From contig BJUT01000008.1 in the NCBI GenBank assembly GCA_007988745.1, forward strand, positions 1-64,000: a stretch of DNA of 64,000 nucleotides, in the 5' to 3' direction. Both the position numbers and the translations under genes were made by a program. The stretch is from Pseudoalteromonas atlantica. Lineage in GTDB: Bacteria; Pseudomonadota; Gammaproteobacteria; Enterobacterales; Alteromonadaceae. Positions 1 through 11,355 of the stretch are shown piece by piece. Positions within the stretch are counted from its first letter, which is position 1; the number at the start of each line of letters is the position of its first letter. The notes beneath the pieces are model-generated. The model did no database searches and had not been told where the DNA came from. It saw only the letters and a list, made by a program, of their open reading frames with translations.

Positions 1-408
1 TCGCCCCTAGATTGAACAAATTTCAATCCGCAAAGTTCAACACGCCCTAATTACTTTCACCCCGAAAAAGAACTGAGCGTACCTGTTGATGTAAGCGTTC
101 ACTACAGCTCAGACCTAGAATTTGTAGAGCAAGTAACGCTAGAAGTTGCGCGCCAAGTACTGATTGACCATGAATGGGGGGTTGATGATTACAATACCTT
201 TGTGGTGTATCACACCTTTGATAACTCAAGCATTAATTTTACCGTAATGCTGCGCGCAAAAGAGTACTTTAATCGGTTTTGGGTTAAATCTGCTTTTATT
301 AAAGCGCTACATAAACGCTATAACCAAGAAGGAATTGTGATCCCCTTCCCTATTACAGCTATTAACACAGCGCAAGAAGCCGCTAATTTGAATAGCGATA
401 AAAAATAA
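1..408 (+). CDS. MscS-family mechanosensitive channel, C-terminal part, apparently frameshifted
   Basis: The readable frame ends at 406-408 and encodes the cytoplasmic C-terminal domain of a small-conductance mechanosensitive channel: an NYFHPEKE segment, a VPVDVSVHYSSDLE strand, and the terminal GIVIPFP motif typical of the family. The rest of the gene lies to the left of the window. In this frame a TGA stands at 13-15. The frame starting at base 3 reads a plausible upstream continuation (NKFQSAKFNTP) and then stops at 48-50. Removing one base of the CCC run at 45-47 would join the two into one MscS-like reading. This is either a real +1 frameshift or a base-call error. Family assignment is fairly sure; the integrity of the gene is not. 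Confidence 0.7.
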
Positions 409-434
409 GCGCGAGATAAGCTCGCGCTTAAATT
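400..434. terminator. bidirectional intrinsic terminator
   Basis: A perfect 10-bp stem (TAAGCGCGAG / CTCGCGCTTA) with a 5-base loop sits between two converging genes and includes the stop codon of the MscS-type gene. A-rich and T-containing flanks allow use from both sides. Confidence 0.75.
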
Positions 435-437
435 GCT

Positions 438-2573
438 TTAAAATTTATAGGTTACTTGGCCTACTATTTCTCGTGGGCTGCCCGGGAAATGACCGTTACG
501 CTCACTAAAGCCACTTACTGCGTATTCTTTATCAAATATATTATTAATATTTACGCTTAATAACACATCGTCAAAGCGCGTAGTCCAGCTCATATCAAAT
601 ACAGTAAAGGGTTTAACTTTTTGGCCATCTTGGCTTATTTGCTCGCTTACGTAATTTGCGCCAAATGCTATAGACGAGTCGATGCTATCAAGCGCAAAAC
701 GCGACCATAAACCAGCTTGGTGGCGCGGCGCATTAGCAAAGCGAGAGCCATCACCGTAGGTGCTTGAAATAGTATCGCCGGTTACACCTTCAACAACTAG
801 TGTATCGTTGTAGGCGTAGTTAGCTGTTAGCGTCCAGTGCTCGGTTAAATCGCCCACCAGCGTTGTTTCAAATCCGCGGCTTTCTACCTCACCAATATTT
901 AAAAGTGCTGCAATGCCGTCACCCGCGCCCGTGTCGTCTGGGTTACTCATTACTACGTTTTCTTTATTAATTTGGTAAATAGCAAAGGTGCTCATAATTT
1001 TGCCATCTAGCCATTGGTTTTTCATACCAATTTCGGTTTGTTTACCGGTTTCTGGCGTTAAGTTGCCCTCGCCTTCTACATCTTCTTGGTCACCCGACGA
1101 TGCTGGGTTAAAGCTTTCTGAGTAGTTTATGTATAACGAGGTATTTTCAACAGGTTGGTATGTAACGGCCACGCGCGGTGTTACATCGTTATCTGAATAA
1201 CTGTAACCGGTTTCTTTATTTAGCTCTTTAAAATAATCGTAACGCAGGCCGGCAATCACGGTCCATTGCTCGTTAATGCTTACAACATCTTGTACGTATA
1301 GTCCAAAACGGTCGGTTTCAACACCATCGCGGTTCATGTCGGTAAGGTTATAAGTACTTGGGTCGGTTTCGCCGTAATTTAAGTCAAATATGTTTAAGTT
1401 AGCCACGCCGTCCGCTTCATAACGGGCGCGTAAGTAATCGTACTCGGTATCGACTATGTGGTAGTCGCCACCAAATAATACTTGGTGTGCTAATTGGCCC
1501 TGCTCAAAGCTATAAACAAAGTCGGTGGTTAAGCTTGTTTCTTCGTTGGCGCGGTATTGCTTTCGGTATTCGCGTTTAATGGTTTCGTCATCAATGTTTG
1601 CTTCACCATCGCCGTTTACATCTACCCAGCTTTGCGACTCATGGTAGGCTTGGTCGCGTTCGTTATCCATGTAACGCAGTGTGCTACTTACAGAAAAATC
1701 ATCATTAAAGTAATGCTTTAGCTCGGCTTGCAGCACTAACGCTTCCATGTCTTGGTAGTCAAATGCTTCATTTGCGTTGTAACTAGGGTCAACTAAAAAG
1801 TTGCCATTGTCGTCTACCGGTACACCACGTAAACGGTTACCGCCTAAGTCTTGCTTAATGTAATCAACAGTGGTGGTTAGTGTGGTTGAATCGGTTAAAT
1901 CAAATAATAAACCAGCGGTAAACTCACTGTTTTTTGAATCTGCATTATTACGAAAGCTGTCTTGCTCCTCGTAATAACCACCTACACGATACGCCATGGT
2001 GTCGGTTAAACCGCCGGTCATATCAAGTGAGGCGCCATGTGTGTTGTAATTGCCAAGCGTTAGCTTTAGCTCTTTGCTTTGCATGTACGAAGGCTTTTTA
2101 GTCACGTAGTTGATCATACCGCCTGGCTCACCACCACCATATAACGCAGAGGCTGGGCCTTTTAATACTTCTACACGCGCTACATTAAATAATTGGGGTA
2201 CACCAAAGCCCGAGTACGGATCGCCACGTACGCCATCATAAAATACATTGGCATCGTCTCTAAATCCGCGAAAAGTAACGCCTGAATAACTGTACTCACT
2301 TACTCCGGCTATTGAGCGGTATAAATCGGTAATATCGCGCGCGGCTTGGTCAATAATAAGCTGCTCGGTTAATACCTGCGCAGATTGCGGTAATTTAATA
2401 AGATCTAAATCCGTTTTAGTCCCAATTTTACTTTCGGTTTCTAGGTAAAACTGCTGAGCGCGGCCTGTTACTTCTATTGTTTCGATTTCGTTATTTTGCT
2501 CGGCAAGTGCCACATTAGAAAAAGCAGAAAAAGACGCAGCAATACTAAGCGCCAAGTATTTTTGGTTAAACAT
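438..2573 (-). CDS. TonB-dependent siderophore receptor
   Basis: Outer-membrane receptor of 711 residues that would import a ferric siderophore using TonB energy. A signal peptide (about residues 1-24, ending ALA) is followed by a TonB-box-like IETIEVTG, a plug domain with VEVLKGPASALYGGGEPGG, and a 22-strand barrel region ending in the usual aromatic C-terminus (VTYKF). The length is normal for the siderophore receptor group. Start is supported by AGGA upstream of the ATG. A Fur-type palindrome lies about 35 bases upstream, so iron repression is expected. No siderophore synthesis or periplasmic transport genes are next to it, so the ligand cannot be named; it may take up xenosiderophores. 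Confidence 0.93.
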   Translation of the reverse strand: MFNQKYLALSIAASFSAFSNVALAEQNNEIETIEVTGRAQQFYLETESKIGTKTDLDLIKLPQSAQVLTEQLIIDQAARDITDLYRSIAGVSEYSYSGVTFRGFRDDANVFYDGVRGDPYSGFGVPQLFNVARVEVLKGPASALYGGGEPGGMINYVTKKPSYMQSKELKLTLGNYNTHGASLDMTGGLTDTMAYRVGGYYEEQDSFRNNADSKNSEFTAGLLFDLTDSTTLTTTVDYIKQDLGGNRLRGVPVDDNGNFLVDPSYNANEAFDYQDMEALVLQAELKHYFNDDFSVSSTLRYMDNERDQAYHESQSWVDVNGDGEANIDDETIKREYRKQYRANEETSLTTDFVYSFEQGQLAHQVLFGGDYHIVDTEYDYLRARYEADGVANLNIFDLNYGETDPSTYNLTDMNRDGVETDRFGLYVQDVVSINEQWTVIAGLRYDYFKELNKETGYSYSDNDVTPRVAVTYQPVENTSLYINYSESFNPASSGDQEDVEGEGNLTPETGKQTEIGMKNQWLDGKIMSTFAIYQINKENVVMSNPDDTGAGDGIAALLNIGEVESRGFETTLVGDLTEHWTLTANYAYNDTLVVEGVTGDTISSTYGDGSRFANAPRHQAGLWSRFALDSIDSSIAFGANYVSEQISQDGQKVKPFTVFDMSWTTRFDDVLLSVNINNIFDKEYAVSGFSERNGHFPGSPREIVGQVTYKF

Positions 2574-2607
2574 GTTGATCCTGAAAAGAGGTGTATAAAA
2601 CGCCGCG

Positions 2608-2626
2608 AATGATAACGACTATCATT
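2608..2626 (-). promoter_or_regulatory. Fur box
   Basis: A 19-bp sequence with perfect 7-bp arms AATGATA-N5-TATCATT closely matches the Fur consensus. It is placed just upstream of the TonB receptor start, the expected position for iron-dependent repression. Confidence 0.88.
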
Positions 2627-2793
2627 ACTATATGCAATGCAAATAATTTCATATTCATCCTTATTTTTCGAATTAATCGCAACTAAAATAGGTACTTAAA
2701 GGCTTTTATGCTCACGTTTTATACATATTCCCTTTGCGCAGTGTTGAACCAAATAAGGAACTCAGATAGTGTGTATTTTTCATACGCTTTATA

Positions 2794-2992
2794 ATAGCAA
2801 TTCGCATTAATACTTAATCATTTTGTGGGGCTAAACGTGTCGCTACTTGCGTTAAAAAATGCTCATTTACGACTGCATGGATGCAGAAGTTAGGGCAATT
2901 GCCGAGAACGACTAAATAGCGAATTTTTTGCCTAGCTATAAACACGTTTTTCCAGCCTCAAAATAAACCACTTAATTAAGCGAATTGGTATC
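2794..2992 (+). repeat. dispersed MITE-like intergenic repeat, copy A
   Basis: About 200 bp resembling 18236-18399 (inverted) and 38370-38532. Shared blocks are a CAATTCGC..TTAAT terminus, GGGG.TAAACG.GTCGCTACTTGCGTT, AACTAAATAGC and CACGTTTTTCCAGCCTC, then a terminus that is the inverse of the first. It contains an extra stretch (about 2867-2907) not found in the other copies. It has no coding content and fills most of the 440-bp gap between the TonB receptor and the DUF302 gene. Confidence 0.8.
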
Positions 2993-3015
2993 AGCTTTTT
3001 TATGAGGAGCAAACC

Positions 3016-3468
3016 ATGTTAAACCGACTATTTTTAGGGGTTATTTTACTCTCGGCCACGGCCGTGGCGAGTGCGAATGACAGCTTAGTACGTTTTCAAA
3101 GTAATTATTCTGTTCAAGAAACGGCTAACCGTTTTGAAAAAATAGCCAGTAACAAAGGGATAACCATTTTTGCACGGGTAGATCATCAAAAAAACGCTCA
3201 AAATGTTGATATGGAATTGGCCCCTAGTGAAGTGATTATTTTTGGTAACCCAAAGGTAGGCACACCGTTAATGCAGTGCCAGCAAAGTGTGGCAATAGAT
3301 TTACCGCAAAAAGTACATATATCTCAAGACAACAATGGCCAAGTTTGGCTTACCTATAACAGCCCCACTTATTTACAAGAACGCCACAATATAAAAGGCT
3401 GCGAAGAAGTACTTAATAAAATAGCTGTGGTGCTTAATAAGCTTTCTATGGCAGCGGTGGCCAAATAA
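3016..3468 (+). CDS. exported DUF302 domain protein
   Basis: A 150-residue protein with a clear signal peptide (cleavage near ASA-ND, residue 21) and a DUF302-type fold: an N-terminal SVQETANRFEKIASNKGITIFARVDH-like segment and the EVIIFGNPKVGTPLMQ motif typical of that family. DUF302 proteins have no settled enzymatic role; many are periplasmic. GAGGAG lies 7-8 bases upstream of the ATG and supports this start. It is a single gene flanked by dispersed repeats on both sides and a terminator downstream. Function cannot be named from the sequence. Confidence 0.85.
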   Translation: MLNRLFLGVILLSATAVASANDSLVRFQSNYSVQETANRFEKIASNKGITIFARVDHQKNAQNVDMELAPSEVIIFGNPKVGTPLMQCQQSVAIDLPQKVHISQDNNGQVWLTYNSPTYLQERHNIKGCEEVLNKIAVVLNKLSMAAVAK

Positions 3469-3475
3469 TTAAAGT

Positions 3476-3514
3476 TATACCAAACCGCAGTAATACTTAA
3501 TTAAGCGAATTGGT
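3476..3514 (+). repeat. dispersed repeat, copy B: both termini only
   Basis: A 39-bp remnant in which the left terminus (ATACCAAACCGC..TAATACTTAA) is fused directly to the right terminus (TTAAGCGAATTGG) of the family seen at 2794-2992. It looks like an internal-deletion derivative. Confidence 0.65.
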
Positions 3515-3556
3515 TTTAATATTAAATAACTTAAATAACTTAAAAAAACACGCAAT

Positions 3557-3584
3557 AAAAAACCCGTTAGCTAACGGGTTTTTT
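3557..3584. terminator. bidirectional intrinsic terminator
   Basis: AAAAAACCCGTTAG / CTAACGGGTTTTTT perfect stem with A and T tracts, placed between the converging DUF302 and FKBP genes. Confidence 0.9.
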
Positions 3585-3615
3585 ATAAAGTTAATAACAC
3601 TTTTTTACGCGTGTA

Positions 3616-4092
3616 TTAAGACTCAATAGCCAAAAGCTCTACTTCAAAAATAAGCAGTGATGCAGGTGGAATACTGCCCGCTCGCTTTTCGCCGTAGGCT
3701 AATTGGTGCGGTACATAAAATATGTACTTATCGCCTGGGCTCATAAGTTGTAAGCCTTCGGTCCAGCCTTTAATAAACTGATTTAAACCAAAGCTTATTG
3801 GCGTTTTACGCTCTACTGAGCTGTCAAATACGGTGCCATCTATTAACGTGCCGTGGTAATGCACGTTTACTTTACTAGTAGGGTTAGGTGTATTTTCGCT
3901 TTCGCCTTTGTGCAGCACTTTGTACTGTAAGCCTGAGGCGGTTTCTATTACGCCCTCTACTTTTGCGTTAGCGACAAGGTAGTCGGCTTCAATTTGCGCG
4001 TTAATGCCAGCTTGTTGCTTTGCTTTTTTACTATTTTGAAAAATTAAAAAACAAAATATAGCGATGATCACCGCTAAAATTATATTGATCAT
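3616..4092 (-). CDS. membrane-anchored FKBP-type peptidyl-prolyl cis-trans isomerase
   Basis: A 158-residue protein with an N-terminal hydrophobic segment (residues 2-19) without an evident signal cleavage site, then a linker and an FKBP domain (about 50-157). Family marks are VHYHGTLIDGTVFDSS, FIKGWTEGLQLMSPGDK, IPHxLAYGE-like VPHQLAYGEKRAG and IPPASLLIFEVELL. It resembles the catalytic domain of FklB/FkpA rather than SlyD. It would catalyse prolyl isomerisation at the membrane. The ATG directly follows the stop of the Lon-like gene (TAAATG), so the two are translationally coupled. That pairing suggests, but does not prove, a shared protein quality-control role. Confidence 0.9.
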   Translation of the reverse strand: MINIILAVIIAIFCFLIFQNSKKAKQQAGINAQIEADYLVANAKVEGVIETASGLQYKVLHKGESENTPNPTSKVNVHYHGTLIDGTVFDSSVERKTPISFGLNQFIKGWTEGLQLMSPGDKYIFYVPHQLAYGEKRAGSIPPASLLIFEVELLAIES

Positions 4093-6516
4093 TTAGTGTT
4101 TTTCCTCATCTTCTTCGGCTTCTTTATCTTCTTCGCTATCGCCATTAACTATGTCGGCTATGTCTTTTAAGCGTGCTAAAGCAATACCGTTAACAGAATC
4201 CTCTGGGTATTCGCCGTCAATAATATCGCCGGCATCAATATCCATTAATAAGTTAAGTGCTTGGTCTACAGTTTCTACTGCGTAAATATTAAATTTACCG
4301 CGCTCAACCGCTTCAAGTATTTCATCATCAAGTACTAAGTTAACTTGGTTAGATTTAGGAATAATAACGCCCTGCTCGCCTGTTAAGCCGCGCATTTTAC
4401 ACAGCTTAAAAAAGCCTTCTATTTTTTCGTTTACACCGCCAATGGCTTGCACATCACCGTGTTGGTTAATAGAGCCAGTAAGGGCAATAGACTGGCTAAT
4501 AGGCAAACTAGTAATGGCCGATATAAGCGCACATAACTCAGCAAGTGAGGCGCTATCGCCATCTATATACCCGTAGCTTTGCTCTATAGCTATGTTAGCA
4601 CTTAGCGTTAAGCTAAAGTGCTGGGCGTATTTGTTGCCTAAATAACCGGTAAGTAGCATTACACCTTTTGAGTGAATTGCTTTACCTAGCTCGGCTTCAC
4701 GCTCAACATCTATTACACCATCGGCGCCGGCGTATACGGTGGCGGTAATACGCGCGGGTGTACCAAACGACGTATCGCCAATGTGCAACACTGTTAAGCC
4801 GTTTACTTTACCAATGGCTTGACCTTGTGTGGCAATAAGCGTGTGTCCTTCTTTTATATCGCTTAGCATATTTTCGCTTATTTGGCCGGTGCGGTACTGC
4901 TTACCTTCAATGGCTTCATCAATATGATGCGCATCAATCAGTGTTTGCTTATCTTGCTTGGCGTAAAAGCTGGCCTCAGCCACCAGCTCAAGCACATCGG
5001 CAAAGCGCGCCGATAATTTATTATGGTGCTCTGCTTGGCGGTAGCTAAATTTAAGTAACCGCACCATGGCGGCCTCTGTGGTTGTGCACTTTAACGTTTG
5101 CTGGCAGTACTCACTCACTTTAGTAATAAATTGGTACTGAAGCTTATCGCTACTTGGTAAATAGTAATCAAAGTCGGCAAGTACTCTAAACAGCTCTGCA
5201 AATTCTTCATCGTACTCACCTATGGTGTAATACAAATCGCGCGAGCCTAATAAAATAATTTTTACATCAAGAGGAATTAATTGCGGACGCAGTGTAAAGC
5301 TGCTGCCTACTGAGCTGTCTTGATATGGTAGGTCGTTTTTAATTTGGTGCGTTTTAAGCGAAAGCTTTAAGCCATCCCACACTTGCGGGTTGGCCATCAC
5401 TTTTTCGGCATCCATAATTAAGTAACCGCCATTTGCACGGTGCAATGCACCAGGCTGTATAGAGCGGTAACTGGTTATAAGCGAGCCTTGCGATGTTGAA
5501 TACTCAATTTTGCCAAATATATTGCCAAAGGTTGGGTTTGGCTCATACACCACAGGTGCGGCATCGTCTTCTTTAAATTCAACTAAAATGTTAGGCGCAA
5601 AAAAGTCGGTAAGCATGCCTTTACGGTCAAAATCTTCTTTGCTTTCTTCGCTTTCATCTTCATCGTCTAGCCACTCAAGTACTGCATCAATTATTTCTAC
5701 GCGAATGTCTTTTAAGTAGCGCAGCACTCCAATATGGGCAGCGTATTTATGCTCTAAGTCTTTTAATAATGGCTTTGTAGCTTGCTCGGCTGTGGCCTTT
5801 TTTAGATTACGCTGTTTTTCTTTTGATTCGCGTTTCCAGCGAGGCAGCTCAATCAGCGCTTCAATTAAGGCATCTTCTAGTTTTTCTATTTTTTCAAAAA
5901 ACTCATCACGAAGCTCTTCATCTAGGGCGGCAAATTCGTTATCGCTTAACTGCCTGCCTTCAACTAAAGGCGCAAAACCTACGGCGTTTTTCTCTTCTAT
6001 TAGCGCTACGCTTTGCTCAAGCGCCATTTCTTCTACTGCGGTAATAGCGCTGTCGTAAGCGTCGTTAAATTCGCTCTCGATTGACTTTTTTTTGCGCTGA
6101 TAAGCTGGGTTATCAAACGCTGCCGGAAAGGTGTCGAGTACTTCATCTAAAAATGAGTCTATGTCGTCACTTAACTGCTTGCTTTGCCCTGCTTGCATAA
6201 ATAGCGCAATTGGCTCGCGGTGGTCGTCGTAATTATTAACATACAACCACTCGTTAGGTGTGGGGCGATCTTTTGCGTGTTGTTTAAGTTTGTCTTTTAC
6301 GAGTGTAAATCGGCCATGCGCGGCCTCACCCATTACATAAACATTGTAGCCTGGCAGCTCCATCCCAAGTGAAAAGTCGAGCGCACTTTGAGCGCGTTGT
6401 TGGCCTATAAAGGTAAGTTGCTCTGGGTATGGATTGCTCATACACGTGCTAACGTGATTAGTAGAAATGCTCGGTGCGAGCTGTGAAACAGATAATGGCA
6501 GCAGTTTTTTCGTCAT
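4093..6516 (-). CDS. Lon-like protease of the YcbZ/LonH type (S16, AAA_32)
   Basis: About 807 residues. The C-terminal third is an S16 Lon protease domain: the catalytic serine lies in GDSASLAEL and the catalytic lysine in VNEKIEGF about 40 residues later. The N-terminal two thirds match the AAA_32 group. The usual Walker A site is degenerate: the equivalent region reads MGEAAHGRFTLV, with no GKS/T, so ATP use is doubtful. An acidic, low-complexity tail (SEEDKEAEEDEEK) ends the protein. An in-frame ATG at 6538-6540 lacks a ribosome site. The ATG at 6514-6516 has GAAG 5 bases upstream and is chosen. The FKBP gene follows without a gap. Confidence 0.88.
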   Translation of the reverse strand: MTKKLLPLSVSQLAPSISTNHVSTCMSNPYPEQLTFIGQQRAQSALDFSLGMELPGYNVYVMGEAAHGRFTLVKDKLKQHAKDRPTPNEWLYVNNYDDHREPIALFMQAGQSKQLSDDIDSFLDEVLDTFPAAFDNPAYQRKKKSIESEFNDAYDSAITAVEEMALEQSVALIEEKNAVGFAPLVEGRQLSDNEFAALDEELRDEFFEKIEKLEDALIEALIELPRWKRESKEKQRNLKKATAEQATKPLLKDLEHKYAAHIGVLRYLKDIRVEIIDAVLEWLDDEDESEESKEDFDRKGMLTDFFAPNILVEFKEDDAAPVVYEPNPTFGNIFGKIEYSTSQGSLITSYRSIQPGALHRANGGYLIMDAEKVMANPQVWDGLKLSLKTHQIKNDLPYQDSSVGSSFTLRPQLIPLDVKIILLGSRDLYYTIGEYDEEFAELFRVLADFDYYLPSSDKLQYQFITKVSEYCQQTLKCTTTEAAMVRLLKFSYRQAEHHNKLSARFADVLELVAEASFYAKQDKQTLIDAHHIDEAIEGKQYRTGQISENMLSDIKEGHTLIATQGQAIGKVNGLTVLHIGDTSFGTPARITATVYAGADGVIDVEREAELGKAIHSKGVMLLTGYLGNKYAQHFSLTLSANIAIEQSYGYIDGDSASLAELCALISAITSLPISQSIALTGSINQHGDVQAIGGVNEKIEGFFKLCKMRGLTGEQGVIIPKSNQVNLVLDDEILEAVERGKFNIYAVETVDQALNLLMDIDAGDIIDGEYPEDSVNGIALARLKDIADIVNGDSEEDKEAEEDEEKH

Positions 6517-6593
6517 TCTAACTTCTTTTTGTACCAACATACTCGCTGGCTTTGGGCGTATTAAGTGGCCTACAAGCCACTTAATACATATAT

Positions 6594-7052
6594 TTAGGGT
6601 TGTAATGCCTTACGGCTAAAATAAATACCATCACATTCAATGCACGGTGTAATTTGTGTAGCGTGATAAATATCAAAACTATGGGTGCAATTCTTACATA
6701 CTAATGTGCCCATGGCTATCCATTCGCCTGCGTGATACATCCCATTGTGCTTAAAATCTTGGCTAAGGGACTGCCATTCAAGCTGGGTTTTGTCCTCTAT
6801 GTGTGAAAGCTCATACCATAACGACTCTTTAAGCTCTTGCCATGCAAGCGAATTATAGTGCGATTCGTTTTCTTGAACGTGTTCTATGTCGCGCTGCAAA
6901 TAACTTTTATAGAGTCCGTATTTTTCTTTGCCTAGGTCTTTAAGTGCTTGCTCAGATTCAACAAATCGGGTCATTGCATCTTTTACTTCGTGATCTTTTA
7001 CATCTTTTAACCAATTAGTTAAATCGCTAAGCCATGTTTTATAATCTGCCAT
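6594..7052 (-). CDS. ybeL: YbeL-type zinc-ribbon protein (DUF1451)
   Basis: About 152 residues: a helical N-terminal part (MADYKTWLSDLTNWLKDVK) and a C-terminal zinc ribbon with CKNC and CIEC, a cysteine pattern that should bind one zinc. It matches E. coli YbeL in length and organisation and lies next to leuS as in E. coli. Cellular role unknown. The longest frame begins at 7118, but the ATG at 7050-7052 has GGAG six bases upstream and the family's usual N-terminus, so it is taken as the start. Confidence 0.88.
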   Translation of the reverse strand: MADYKTWLSDLTNWLKDVKDHEVKDAMTRFVESEQALKDLGKEKYGLYKSYLQRDIEHVQENESHYNSLAWQELKESLWYELSHIEDKTQLEWQSLSQDFKHNGMYHAGEWIAMGTLVCKNCTHSFDIYHATQITPCIECDGIYFSRKALQP

Positions 7053-7226
7053 TTTATACTCCATCAAAATCAAGGGCGTGTTGGCCTTTAACATAGATAA
7101 GTATAGGTTAACCTGCACTGAAAGTGAGATTTTAACAAAACCGTGCTTATACGCTGTGATTAGGCTTTTATTTGGGGTATCCTATCGGCAATTTTTTATT
7201 AGTTTGCAAGAAGTCTGGAATCATAG

Positions 7227-9815
<2,589 letters not shown>

Positions 9816-10307
9816 ATGGTTAGCTTTAACACCCTTAAAAACACATTAGCCTTAGTGCTAATGTGTTTTGTGTTATCTAGCTGTGGCTTTCATTTAAAGA
9901 AAGCCTCTAGCCTGCCCGATAACCTTAAAACGCTTACACTTAAAGGTGATGATGAAAAATCATCGTTATTTTTAAACCTTAAAAAAGAGCTTAAAGCCAG
10001 TAACGTAGAACTGACGCCTTCGGCTAAAAATGTTGCCCAGCTTTACTTACGCAAAGAAAGCATTGAGCGCCAAACCTTGTCGTTGTTTCAAAATGGTCAG
10101 GTGGCTGAATACGAGCTTGCCTACGGGGTAAGCTATGTTGTTAAACGCCCAGGCGAAAAAGCCATAGAAAAACGCTTTGAGCTTTATCGTAACTACCAAG
10201 ACGACCCCGATCACGCACTTGCAAAAGCAAAAGAGCTTGAGCTGCTTATTAGCGAAATTCGTAAGCAAGCCAGTGGTCGTATTGTTAGAGAGCTGTCGCA
10301 ACTATAA
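9816..10307 (+). CDS. lptE: LPS-assembly lipoprotein LptE
   Basis: A 163-residue outer-membrane lipoprotein with signal peptide and lipobox LSSC (Cys at about residue 24) followed by GFHLKK, the conserved start of mature LptE/RlpB. LptE plugs the LptD barrel and helps deliver lipopolysaccharide to the cell surface. The position between leuS and holA is the conserved enterobacterial order. The ATG abuts the leuS stop (TAAATG), indicating translational coupling. Sequence conservation is low, as usual for LptE, so context carries much of the call. Confidence 0.93.
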   Translation: MVSFNTLKNTLALVLMCFVLSSCGFHLKKASSLPDNLKTLTLKGDDEKSSLFLNLKKELKASNVELTPSAKNVAQLYLRKESIERQTLSLFQNGQVAEYELAYGVSYVVKRPGEKAIEKRFELYRNYQDDPDHALAKAKELELLISEIRKQASGRIVRELSQL

Positions 10308-11344
10308 TGCGCTGTTATGCTAATCAGTTACCGAGTGAATTAAATAAAGGTTTAAAACCCTTTTATTTAGTGTTTGGTGAAGAACCGTTTCAAGAAGCGC
10401 AATGTGTGCAGCAAATACGCGACACGGCAAAAGCCCAAGGCTTTGATGAGGTAATTAAATTTACCCTAATGCAAGGGTTTGATTGGCAAGAAATTATAGC
10501 TCAATATCAAAGCATGTCTTTGTTTAGTGCGCGCACTATAATTGAGCTTGATTTAAACCAACAAAAACCTGGCACCCCAGGAAGTAATACCTTTAAAAAA
10601 ATAGTCGAGTTAATTAACCCTGATACCATTTTAATCGTAAAAGGGGCTAAAGCCAGCCAAGACGTACAACGTGGCGCCTGGTTTAAAGCGCTCGATAAAC
10701 ACGGTGTATTTGTACCGTGCTACCCGCTTGCAGGGAATCATTTAAAACGCTGGTTAGATGAACAAGTAGCGCGCCTTTCTCTAAATATGCAAAACGAAGC
10801 AAAACTGAGCTTAATTAACGCTACCGAAGGCAATTTATTAGCGTGTTTTCAGGAGCTCGAAAAGCTCTCGCTACTGCATGGTAATGCCTTAATAACCCAG
10901 CAACTTGTGATGCAAGGGCTATTAAATCAAGCCAAGTTTGATATTTTTGACTTAAGTGATGCCCTATTAAATGGCCACGCCAAGCAAGCAATTAAGGTAC
11001 TTAATAAACTGGCCAGCGATAACACCGAAGTGGTGAGTATTTTATGGGCTATAAATAAAGAACTCACCAGTTTGCTCACTATTCAGCAAGGGCTTTTAAA
11101 TGGCGAGCCTATCGCACAGTTATTTAAAAAAAATGGTATTTGGAAAAACCAGCAAGGCCCAGTGCAAAATGCGATTAACCGCTTAAATATTAATACCCTT
11201 GAGCAAATAAGCAGTGAGCTTGCACTGTTTGATTCAAGCTACAAACAAGGTAACTTAATTGCGCCTTACCAAGCGCTTGCGCATATTTGTATTAAGTTTT
11301 GCCAGCCGCTTGATATTCCAATGCCTTGCCACGCACTTAACTAA
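10307..11344 (+). CDS. holA: DNA polymerase III delta subunit
   Basis: A 345-residue clamp-loader subunit that opens the beta clamp. The N-terminus (LNKGLKPFYLVFGEEPFQEAQ) matches the family, followed by the AAA-like fold without a functional nucleotide site, and the C-terminal collar region. The start overlaps the lptE stop by one base (TAATG), giving coupled translation. Full length compared with E. coli HolA (343 residues). Confidence 0.97.
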   Translation: MRCYANQLPSELNKGLKPFYLVFGEEPFQEAQCVQQIRDTAKAQGFDEVIKFTLMQGFDWQEIIAQYQSMSLFSARTIIELDLNQQKPGTPGSNTFKKIVELINPDTILIVKGAKASQDVQRGAWFKALDKHGVFVPCYPLAGNHLKRWLDEQVARLSLNMQNEAKLSLINATEGNLLACFQELEKLSLLHGNALITQQLVMQGLLNQAKFDIFDLSDALLNGHAKQAIKVLNKLASDNTEVVSILWAINKELTSLLTIQQGLLNGEPIAQLFKKNGIWKNQQGPVQNAINRLNINTLEQISSELALFDSSYKQGNLIAPYQALAHICIKFCQPLDIPMPCHALN

Positions 11345-11355
11345 AGATTTTTAAC

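Noticed and set aside
5792..6058. Ser-rich frames antisense to the Lon-like gene
   Set aside because: Mirror of its acidic coiled-coil region; no start signal.
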